From Planctomycetota bacterium (GTDB lineage: Bacteria > Planctomycetota > Phycisphaerae > WQYP01), in NCBI GenBank assembly GCA_023489375.1, contig JAMDCX010000070.1, positions 1 through 8,594 on the forward strand: a stretch of 8,594 nucleotides of DNA, read 5' to 3'. Position 1 is the stretch's first letter; each line of letters starts with the position of its first letter. Under the pieces are notes generated by a model. The model saw nothing but the letters and a program-made list of their open reading frames with translations, made no database searches and was not told where the DNA came from. Position numbers and translations under genes: made by a program. Shown in pieces: positions 1-5,549 of the stretch.

Positions 1-34
1 AAGCGGATGGAAACGGAGAAGGAAAACAACGAGC

Positions 35-140
35 AACGAACAATGGTGGGAGAATTCGAGAATATAGAATTCAGAAGAATAAGGAATCGCAAGTTTTCTG
101 TCTTCCGCCTTCTGAATTATTCCCCCCATCATAGTTCGTT
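35..140. repeat. Long imperfect inverted repeat (palindromic element)
   Basis: The outer arms AACGAAC (35-41) and GTTCGTT (134-140) are perfect complements. The pairing continues inward, with one mismatch and one G-T pair, to GGG/CCC at about 48-50 and 125-127. The inner arms AATTCAGAAG (68-77) and CTTCTGAATT (109-118) are a perfect 10-base match, with GGAA/TTCC (83-86, 103-106) nested inside. The left arm carries an extra ~15 bases in which GAATTC occurs twice (52-57 and 67-72). The whole could fold as a branched hairpin in DNA or RNA. No T-run follows it, so it does not look like a standard terminator. A repeated palindromic or MITE-like element is one possibility. Confidence 0.55.
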
Positions 141-141
141 A

Positions 142-192
142 ATTCCAGATTCCAGATTCTAAATTCTAAATGCCAACTACCCATTATTCATT
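142..192. repeat. Heptanucleotide tandem repeats
   Basis: From 142 to 176 the sequence is five consecutive 7-base units: ATTCCAG twice, ATTCTAA twice, then ATGCCAA. After a short CTACC spacer comes CATTATT (182-188) and the start of another such unit (CATT). The strict 7-base period with drifting unit sequence resembles the short tandemly repeated repetitive sequences known from some cyanobacteria. Only the period is shared here; no homology is claimed. Confidence 0.7.
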
Positions 193-313
193 GCGGAGTG
201 GCCGCAGCGCGGGTGATGTTGGTGGCCGGGCTGTGAATGTTACCAAATAAGTTATGTAGGAAGTACAAGATTTTTCTGGTAAGTGATCTATCCGCAATGC
301 ACCAATAAGATGT

Positions 314-622
314 TCAAGATACATCAGGAGCGGCCGGGCTGGCCTTTGCCAATTCATCTTCGGATATGACAGCGGTTATTTCCGTAATGTGTTCGCGGAT
401 ATTCTTTTCCAGTCCCAGGCGTAATGTCGCCTGAGAACTTGGACACCCCACGCAGGCCCCATGAAACCGCACCGTAACAACCCCATTATCACTTACCGAA
501 AGCAATTCTATATCACCGCCATCCCATTGAATCATTGGGCGCAGTGTATCCAAAACCTCCTGTACACGCTGATACAGCGTTACAGGTTGTTTAGGTGAAA
601 TTGAGGCACTGTTAATATTCAT
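314..622 (-). CDS. Nfu / NifU C-terminal-domain iron-sulfur cluster protein
   Basis: This is a 102-residue single-domain protein of the NifU C-terminal (Nfu) family. The family carries a labile Fe-S cluster, bound between two subunits, and delivers it to apo-proteins in the cytoplasm. The signature is visible: a helix leading to WDGGDIEL (33-40), then a beta segment ending in GACVGCPSS with the cluster-binding cysteines C57 and C60, and the helix that usually follows (SQATLRLGLEKNIRE). The whole domain is present; the last ~15 residues are a variable Ala/Pro-rich tail. There is no U-type N-terminal scaffold domain, so it is not a full NifU, and no suf/isc genes adjoin it. The start is ATG at 622. 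No strong Shine-Dalgarno precedes it, but a promoter-like pair just upstream implies a very short leader. Confidence 0.9.
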   Translation of the reverse strand: MNINSASISPKQPVTLYQRVQEVLDTLRPMIQWDGGDIELLSVSDNGVVTVRFHGACVGCPSSQATLRLGLEKNIREHITEITAVISEDELAKASPAAPDVS

Positions 623-638
623 CAGTATTCACTATTTG

Positions 639-667
639 AGTATAGGTGGGTCATGGCCGGATAGCAA
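639..667 (-). promoter_or_regulatory. Putative sigma70-type promoter of the Nfu gene
   Basis: On the minus strand TTGCTA (662-667) and TATACT (639-644) are separated by exactly 17 bases. They match the TTGACA and TATAAT consensus at 4 and 5 of 6 positions. Transcription would begin near 632, giving a leader of about 10 bases before the ATG at 622. The site overlaps the end of the transposase relic, so the promoter may have been contributed by that element. This is motif reading only. Confidence 0.4.
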
Positions 668-850
668 CCGTTGGCGACATACGCAGCCGTTCCGCGCACT
701 CCAGCTCGGCCTGGCGAGTTCGACCACAGAAGCGGCAGTACAACCGCTGGGCCATCCGTTCGATCCAGACCAGCTTACTTCCAATCGGAATAGTGCGGAA
801 TTTCCGCAGAACCCCGTGCGAGCAAGATAGATGCGGTATCCCAGAGAGTA
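651..850 (-). pseudogene. Relic of an ISL3-family transposase N-terminal zinc-finger region
   Basis: The minus-strand frame ending at the stop 651-653 reads RKFRTIPIGSK, then a hydrophobic segment, then RLYCRFCGRTRQAE. This order (basic RRFR-LPIG-K-V stretch, then R-x-x-C-x-x-CG-x-x-RQ) is the pattern I know from the N-terminal zinc-finger (zf-ISL3) region of ISL3-type transposases. Those are normally about 400 residues or more. Here only some 60 residues match. The first cysteine pair is missing, the helix-turn-helix and catalytic DDE domain are absent, and the frame closes shortly after RMSPTVAIRP. The upstream side runs into AAATTTG-type repeats at 854-867. I read it as a truncated, non-functional remnant. 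The frame could instead encode a small protein of unknown role, but no good start or ribosome binding site supports that. Confidence 0.45.
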
Positions 851-853
851 CCT

Positions 854-867
854 GAAATTTGAAATTT
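854..867. repeat. Heptanucleotide repeat GAAATTT, two units
   Basis: GAAATTT occurs twice in tandem and is followed by a degenerate third unit (GAGAATA). It has the same 7-base period as the repeats at 142-192 and 8432-8452, and abuts the broken end of the transposase relic. Confidence 0.5.
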
Positions 868-948
868 GAGAATAGATATCGGCTACTGCATGTCATTGCG
901 GCGCTGCCAAGGCAATATTCCGCAACCATGCAAACCCAAAGCCATTTT

Positions 949-1102
949 GTAACCGTTCACGAAGGGGCGATTGGGCAGACTGGAAGCCTGCACCACAAGG
1001 GATTCCCACCCTTTGAACTATATCAAAACCGCGGTAATTCTGGCCCGTCGACATGACTGTGAACAGTTACGCCATTTTATACATAAGGCTGTGAACGGTT
1101 AC
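949..1102. repeat. Three copies of a GTAACCGTTCAC-type motif, inverted around pyrR leader
   Basis: GTAACCGTTCAC lies at 949-960 on the plus strand. Its complement GTGAACGGTTAC is at 1091-1102, and a one-base variant GTGAACAGTTAC at 1059-1070. The first copy is thus inverted relative to the other two, and the latter are 32 bases apart. The last copy ends about 10 bases before an ATG at 1113 that is in frame with pyrR. They could be operator sites for a regulator of the pyrimidine cluster or simply copies of a dispersed genomic repeat. Related copies occur at 233-243 and 8396-8424, far from pyr genes, which favours the second reading. The rest of 868-1187 contains no recognisable gene. Confidence 0.5.
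975..991. repeat. Small palindrome GCAGACTGGAAGCCTGC
   Basis: The two halves GCAG-CT and AG-CTGC pair around a GGA loop, with one A-C mismatch. From memory, near-identical palindromes (GGCAGGCTGGAAGCCTGCC-like) recur in the spacers of some Planctomycetota and Verrucomicrobiota genomes. I cannot verify that here. Confidence 0.4.
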
Positions 1103-1187
1103 GATAAACCCCATGGGGCCGCAAACCAAAAATAAGAAACATGCTCTTAACTTGCCCGCTGGAGCCGCTACGGGTAATCTCAATGTC

Positions 1188-1748
1188 ATGCAGGAACTTA
1201 TGTCCGCTGAAGATATTGCCCAGTGTATCCGACAGATGACCGAACACATTCTGGCCGCAGGCGAACTGATGGACAATTCCTCCCTGGCGCTGGTAGGAAT
1301 ACGCCGGCGCGGGGAGGTGCTGGCGCAGCGCATTGCCGCCGGTATTTCCGGAGCACAAAAACGTTCCGTGGATGTGGGAGCTTTGGATATTACCATGTAC
1401 CGTGACGATGTGGTGGGTAACCGTTCCATCATTATTCCCATGGGTACGGAAATGAATTTTCGTCTCGATGATCGGCCCGTGCTGCTGTTGGATGATGTGT
1501 TGCACACCGGACGCAGTGTACGGGCGGCGCTGGACGCACTGGTCGATTTTGGCCGCCCGCGTTTCATCCGCCTGGTGGTGCTGGTGGATCGCGGCGGCCG
1601 GGAATATCCTGTGGCGGCGGACTTTGTGGGGCGACGTGTGGAAGTGCCGCCACAGTCACGTATACGCGTGAGCCTGCGGCCCATTGATGCCGCAGATGCG
1701 GTAATTGTGGATACGGCAGACAAACCTGCCGGAGGAGACTGGCGATGA
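1188..1748 (+). CDS. pyrR: PyrR, bifunctional pyr operon regulator / uracil phosphoribosyltransferase
   Basis: PyrR senses UMP and PRPP and controls pyrimidine genes by binding their mRNA in Bacillus-type systems. It can also make UMP from uracil and PRPP. From the start used here (186 residues; B. subtilis PyrR has about 180) the landmarks are LVGIRRRG (35-42), LDITMYRDD (66-74), the PRPP-binding loop LLLDDVLHTGRSVRAA (about 99-114) and VLVDRGGREYP (131-141), all in the usual order. The start is uncertain. ATG 1188 gives a family-like N terminus (MQELMSAEDIAQ). ATG 1200 has AGGA only 4 bases upstream (1192-1195). ATG 1113 would add 25 low-complexity residues and has no ribosome binding site. 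The gene overlaps pyrB by 4 bases (ATGA), implying coupled translation. I found no sequence resembling the PyrR-binding RNA loop or an attenuator in the leader, so its mode of control here is open. Confidence 0.92.
   Translation: MQELMSAEDIAQCIRQMTEHILAAGELMDNSSLALVGIRRRGEVLAQRIAAGISGAQKRSVDVGALDITMYRDDVVGNRSIIIPMGTEMNFRLDDRPVLLLDDVLHTGRSVRAALDALVDFGRPRFIRLVVLVDRGGREYPVAADFVGRRVEVPPQSRIRVSLRPIDAADAVIVDTADKPAGGDWR
1731..1737 (+). promoter_or_regulatory. Strong Shine-Dalgarno GGAGGAG for pyrB
   Basis: GGAGGAG ends 7 bases before the pyrB ATG at 1745 and lies inside the 3' end of pyrR. It fixes the pyrB start and shows that the organism uses classical ribosome binding sites. argJ has AGGGA (2712-2716), also well spaced. 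Confidence 0.75.
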
Positions 1749-2701
1749 CCGAACCGGCAATCTGGACCCGTCCGCATCTTCTGACTCTGGAATCACTTTC
1801 ACGGGCGGAGATATTTTCGGTGCTGGATACAGCCCAGGCCCTTCAGGAAGTTTCTACCCGCAGTATCAAGAAAGTGCCGGCGTTGCGCGGCAAGGTGGTA
1901 GTGAATCTTTTTTTTGAAGACAGCACTCGCACCCGCACCAGTTTCCGCCTCGCGGCGCAGCGCATGAGCGCCGATGTGGTGGATTTTTCGGTTTCCACCA
2001 GCAGTGTCAATAAAGGTGAAACATTAATCGATACGGCACGGACCATTACGGCCATGGGTGTGGACGCCATTGTGATTCGCCATCGCAGCAGCGGTGCTCC
2101 GGCGGTACTTAGTCGGGCGGTAGAGTGCAGCGTCATTAACGCCGGGGATGGCAGCCATGAACATCCCACACAGGGCTTGCTGGATTTGTTTACCATGCGG
2201 GAAGCGTGCGAACGGCGGGGTAAAAAGTTAAGCGATCTGCATGTGGCTATTGTGGGCGATATTGCCAATTCCCGTGTCGCCCGCAGCAATCTCTGGGCCT
2301 TGTCGAAATTGGGCGCAAAAGTTACGCTCGTTGGCCCCACCACCTTGTGTCCCGCGGCCTTTTCTGAATTCGGAGCACAGGTGACGCATGATCTGGACGC
2401 TGTGCTCCCGGACGTGGATGTCATCAATATGTTGCGGGTGCAATTTGAGCGGCTTACCAGCGCCGCGTTTCCCAGCATACGGGAATACAGCCGGTATTTT
2501 GGCCTCACAGAAGAACGACTCCGACGCTGTCGTTCGGATGTATTGATTCTGCATCCCGGTCCGATGAATCGCGGGCTGGAAATCAGCAGTGCCGTGGCCG
2601 ATGGAGAAAAATCTGCGATTCTACGCCAGGTCAGCAACGGATTGGCTGTGCGTATGGCGGTGCTGTATCTGTGCATTGGCGCGGGCAGTTTTCATAATTA
2701 A
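1745..2701 (+). CDS. pyrB: Aspartate carbamoyltransferase catalytic subunit
   Basis: This enzyme joins carbamoyl phosphate and aspartate to give N-carbamoyl-aspartate, the first committed step of pyrimidine synthesis, in the cytoplasm. At 318 residues it is full length. Carbamoyl-phosphate-binding residues are present: FFEDSTRTRTSF (56-67), S86 and K90 in the 80s loop (STSSVNKGE), R112-H113, and HPTQGLLDL (140-148). The aspartate domain shows GDIANSRVARSN (171-182), RVQFER (231-236) and the closing loop HPGPMNRG (270-277). It lacks the features of ornithine carbamoyltransferase; in particular HPTQ is followed by GLLDLFT. No regulatory subunit pyrI is adjacent, nor is pyrC, which often follows pyrB. 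It sits between pyrR (4-base overlap) and argJ (23-base gap), so it is probably expressed with both. Confidence 0.97.
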   Translation: MTEPAIWTRPHLLTLESLSRAEIFSVLDTAQALQEVSTRSIKKVPALRGKVVVNLFFEDSTRTRTSFRLAAQRMSADVVDFSVSTSSVNKGETLIDTARTITAMGVDAIVIRHRSSGAPAVLSRAVECSVINAGDGSHEHPTQGLLDLFTMREACERRGKKLSDLHVAIVGDIANSRVARSNLWALSKLGAKVTLVGPTTLCPAAFSEFGAQVTHDLDAVLPDVDVINMLRVQFERLTSAAFPSIREYSRYFGLTEERLRRCRSDVLILHPGPMNRGLEISSAVADGEKSAILRQVSNGLAVRMAVLYLCIGAGSFHN

Positions 2702-2724
2702 TGGCTTTTTAAGGGAAATGGTAT

Positions 2725-3948
2725 ATGACCGGCAACCCATATATTACCGCGGTGCGGGGCTTTCTGGCCGGAGCCTTACACTGTGGTATCAAGCGCTCGA
2801 GCCAGTCGGATTTGGCGATGCTGGTAAGCGCCGTTCCGGCAACGGCGGCGGCGGTTTTTACTACCAATAACGTAGTAGGTGCTCCGATTGTGGTAGGCCG
2901 AAAACATATTAAGCACGGCCGATTAAGCGCGTGCGTTATTAACAGCGGCTGCGCCAATGTCTGTACCGGCAAACGCGGTATTTCCGATGCACTGAAAATG
3001 TGTACACTGACGTCTGAAGCCCTCGCCAGAAACGATATGGCGGTAGCTCCAGAAGAAATTCTTCCCAGCAGTACAGGGATCATTGGGCGCTATTTGCCCA
3101 TGAAAGAAATACGTTCCGGTATTTTCAGTCTGGCCCCACGACTCGGTTGCAGCATAGCACATGGCGAAGCTTTTGCCCATGCCATACTTACCACGGATTT
3201 GAAGATTAAAACCGCCAGTACGCAAGTCCATGTGGGCCGGCGGACCATTACTATTGCCGGTTGCTGCAAGGGGTCGGGAATGATTGCGCCGAATATGGCC
3301 ACCATGCTGGCGTATGTGGCTACCGATGCCGCCATCAGTTCTACAGCGTTGCAGGCTGCGGTGCGGGATACGGCGGACAGCACGTTCAATTGTCTGACCG
3401 TGGATCAGCATACCAGTACCAGTGATACGTATGTCGTACTGGCCAATGGACTGGCGGAAAACCCGGGCATTGAAATGGGTACCGCCGGCTGGAGAAGTTT
3501 TACAGAGGCTTTGGAAACTGTTTGTGATTCGTTGGCCCGTCAAATAGCGGCGGATGGCGAAGGTGCGACCAAACTGGTAACCGTTCGCGTGATTGGTGCA
3601 CAGACAGATACAGATGCCCGGCGGGCGGCTATGGCCATCGCCAATAGTCCGCTGGTTAAAACGGCGATTCACGGCGGCGATCCCAACTGGGGAAGGTTTG
3701 TCAGTGCAGCAGGCTACAGCGGCGCCAAAATGAATCCCGATAAAGCGCTCTGTCAGATAGGCAACAAAGTGGTATTCCGAGCTGGCCAACCCACGGCCAT
3801 CGCCCTGGCGGAGGTTGAATCGGCTATGAAAAATCCGGAAGTTGTCATTACCGTTGGCCTAGGCACGGGCGGCAAAGGAACCTGCCGGGTGTACACATGC
3901 GATTTATCACGCGAATATATCACCATCAATGCCGACTACCATACATAA
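2725..3948 (+). CDS. argJ: Glutamate N-acetyltransferase (ornithine acetyltransferase)
   Basis: ArgJ moves the acetyl group from N-acetylornithine to glutamate, yielding ornithine and recycling N-acetylglutamate. Some members also use acetyl-CoA, and the sequence does not settle which type this is. The length of 407 residues is typical. Visible landmarks are AAAVFTTN (41-48), INSGCANVCTG (72-82), the oxyanion region SSTGIIGRYLPM (115-126) and the self-cleavage segment KGSGMIAPNMATML (182-195), in which the chain breaks before T193, the new N-terminal nucleophile. HGGDPNWGR (316-324) and the conserved end INADYHT follow. The start ATG 2725 has AGGGA 8 bases upstream. The 23-base gap after pyrB suggests co-transcription with the pyrimidine genes; no other arginine genes are in the window. 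Confidence 0.97.
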   Translation: MTGNPYITAVRGFLAGALHCGIKRSSQSDLAMLVSAVPATAAAVFTTNNVVGAPIVVGRKHIKHGRLSACVINSGCANVCTGKRGISDALKMCTLTSEALARNDMAVAPEEILPSSTGIIGRYLPMKEIRSGIFSLAPRLGCSIAHGEAFAHAILTTDLKIKTASTQVHVGRRTITIAGCCKGSGMIAPNMATMLAYVATDAAISSTALQAAVRDTADSTFNCLTVDQHTSTSDTYVVLANGLAENPGIEMGTAGWRSFTEALETVCDSLARQIAADGEGATKLVTVRVIGAQTDTDARRAAMAIANSPLVKTAIHGGDPNWGRFVSAAGYSGAKMNPDKALCQIGNKVVFRAGQPTAIALAEVESAMKNPEVVITVGLGTGGKGTCRVYTCDLSREYITINADYHT

Positions 3949-4010
3949 TATAACCGTCATCACCCTCCATCCCTGAACTTATATTCGGCCTGGTGAAAAC
4001 GCGCCGCGCT
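3949..4010. other. Short spacer between convergent genes
   Basis: These 62 bases separate the stops of argJ (plus) and the glycosyltransferase gene (minus). A weak pair TCACC/GGTGA (about 3959-3963 and 3992-3996) is the only hairpin I find. It is too short and lacks a T-run, so no intrinsic terminator can be supported for either side. Confidence 0.4.
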
Positions 4011-5492
4011 TCATATAAACGTAATTTTTCGGGCGGCGAACAGACACATCCGTAACAACATCACGCCATGGCGGAAGCGGGAAATATTGGTTTGCCCATA
4101 AGTCCGCTGTTTATAATGTACCGGTATATCCATGATCTTGAGATTCAAACGGGCGGCCCCAAAAAGCAGATCAAAATCGCCGAAGGGATCAAAATCACCG
4201 AAATAAGCCCGATTAGCCGCAATGCGGGCATAATCCGAACGGCGCAAAACTTTGGTTCCACACAACGTATCGCGCAGAGTTTGTCCCAGAAGAAATGTAA
4301 ACAGCAGGCCAAAACATTTATTGGCTATCATATTCAAAAACTGCATGGCCTGGTCTTCCATGGGATAAATCATTCGGGAGCCATTGGCGAATTCACAGAA
4401 ATTACGATGAATGGCTTGAGTAAAACGCGGTAATTCTTCCGGAGGCACGGATAAATCTCCATCGAGAATCATCAGAATATCGCCTGTGGCGGCGGCAAAG
4501 CCGGTCCGAACCGCATCCCCCTTGCCGCGCCCCGCCTGTTGCAGGGCGGAGAGTTTCATCGGGCCGTGATAATCCGCTACCGCCTGTTGAACCACCGCCC
4601 AGGTATCATCCGAACTGTGGCCCTCCACAAAAATAACTTCCTGTCGCCTGGCCATCAGGGGCAGACGACGCAATAACGAATCGATATTGCCCGATTCATT
4701 ACGCACCGGTACCACCACACTGACCGACTCCGGTTGGTTTGAGCCTTCATTTATATCCGCCGGCCGCGCTACGGTCAGCAGTGACAAACCCAGTTGTCGC
4801 ACGCCCGGCAGCGGGGGAAGCCACCTGTTAAGAAAGTCGCTGATGATTGGAAGACCCGCCGGCGCGATTACCGCAGAAGTTTGCCGTATGACTTCCATGC
4901 CGTTTTGTGCCAACAAATTAGGCAGTTCATCGCGTGGCAGCCAGCTTTCATCCGGTGTGGCAAATTTACGTCCCAGCAGTTCCGCTATCTTCAGTACCGG
5001 TGTCCAAAGGCGGCTGTACGTGCAGAAAATAATGCGGGTACGATCATGGCAAACACCACGTATGGCGGCCAGCGCCGTGTGCACATCATATAGTTCCTGT
5101 AATACCCCGCTGCATATCACATAATCAAACGGCGGCAAGGACAACTCGGCGACGTCTTCAATGGCGATCGCATGGAACGTAAGATGCGGATATTTCTGAC
5201 GGGCTTCCGCCACCACGGCCGCGTCAATATCAATTCCCACTCCCCGCGCGGGTTCTAACGCCGCCAGCAACTCGCCGTCGCCGCAGCCGACATCCAGAAC
5301 GCTGGATCCCGGCAATACCTGCCGCGTTAAAAGATGTTGGATGTAACGATGCAAATATTTGTTTTTTTTATGACTGGCCTCCAGCGGTTCATGATATTTC
5401 TGGCGATAAGCGCATAACCGTGCGCAATGTTGCTCCGCCGCGGACCTTGAATCCCCACCCTCGCTGTCGGATACAATGTTCTCCTCAGACAC
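4011..5492 (-). CDS. Bifunctional class I SAM methyltransferase / GT2 glycosyltransferase
   Basis: The 493-residue protein has two enzyme domains. Residues about 25-245 form a class I SAM-dependent methyltransferase: motif I VLDVGCGDGELL (65-76), acidic residues in GIDID (86-90) for the SAM ribose, and YVICSGVLQEL (124-134) as motif IV-like strand. Residues about 255-490 form a family 2 glycosyltransferase of the dolichyl-phosphate-mannose-synthase-like group: SVVVPVRNES (258-267), FVEGHSSDDT (288-297), GRGKGDAVRTG (321-331), the metal-binding DGDLSVP (344-350) and TLCGTKVLRRSD (409-420). There is no C-terminal pair of membrane helices, but hydrophobic stretches near 386-404 and 476-493 could touch the membrane. 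Substrates are unknown; cell-envelope or lipid-linked sugar modification is a reasonable guess. The start is GTG at 5492, preceded by AGGTGA (5495-5500). It lies 57 bases downstream of tig on the same strand. Confidence 0.85.
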   Translation of the reverse strand: MSEENIVSDSEGGDSRSAAEQHCARLCAYRQKYHEPLEASHKKNKYLHRYIQHLLTRQVLPGSSVLDVGCGDGELLAALEPARGVGIDIDAAVVAEARQKYPHLTFHAIAIEDVAELSLPPFDYVICSGVLQELYDVHTALAAIRGVCHDRTRIIFCTYSRLWTPVLKIAELLGRKFATPDESWLPRDELPNLLAQNGMEVIRQTSAVIAPAGLPIISDFLNRWLPPLPGVRQLGLSLLTVARPADINEGSNQPESVSVVVPVRNESGNIDSLLRRLPLMARRQEVIFVEGHSSDDTWAVVQQAVADYHGPMKLSALQQAGRGKGDAVRTGFAAATGDILMILDGDLSVPPEELPRFTQAIHRNFCEFANGSRMIYPMEDQAMQFLNMIANKCFGLLFTFLLGQTLRDTLCGTKVLRRSDYARIAANRAYFGDFDPFGDFDLLFGAARLNLKIMDIPVHYKQRTYGQTNISRFRHGVMLLRMCLFAARKITFI

Positions 5493-5549
5493 GCTTCACC
5501 TGCCCTGCCAATACCCATACCAGGTGACCCTGATTGACGGTATTTTCAC

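Larger units (their letters stand above)
1..313. other. Gene-free, repeat-rich spacer downstream of the Nfu gene
   Basis: I see no credible coding region here. The stretch is A/T-rich and built largely of short repeats: a long imperfect palindrome (35-140), 7-base tandem repeats (142-176 and 182-192), and a degenerate copy (GTGAATGTTAC, 233-243) of a motif that recurs elsewhere in the window. It lies downstream of the minus-strand Nfu gene, whose stop is at 314-316. I found no hairpin followed by a T-run immediately after that stop, so the end of the Nfu transcript is not identified. The segment GTGGCCG occurs twice (198-204 and 222-228), which may be chance. Confidence 0.6.

Noticed and set aside
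142..192. CRISPR-like array
   Set aside because: Units are 7 bases with no spacers and there are no cas genes; this is tandem repeat DNA.
636..855. Short plus-strand frames opposite the transposase relic
   Set aside because: They have no homology or ribosome binding sites; the minus-strand reading carries the recognisable zinc-finger pattern.
1113..1187. N-terminal extension of PyrR starting at ATG 1113
   Set aside because: It adds 25 residues absent from the family and has no ribosome binding site; still possible, but less likely than 1188 or 1200.
1067..1777. Minus-strand frame of 236 codons opposite pyrR
   Set aside because: It is Ser/Arg/Thr-rich, has no recognisable domain and lies antisense to a clear pyrR; it is a shadow frame.
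1843..2676. Minus-strand frame of 277 codons opposite pyrB
   Set aside because: It is a low-information composition antisense to a complete aspartate carbamoyltransferase with all motifs.
2923..3789. Minus-strand frame of 288 codons opposite argJ
   Set aside because: It has no family features; argJ on the plus strand is full length and well conserved.
3949..4010. Bidirectional terminator between convergent genes
   Set aside because: The only inverted repeat is 5 bases per arm with a long loop and no T-run.
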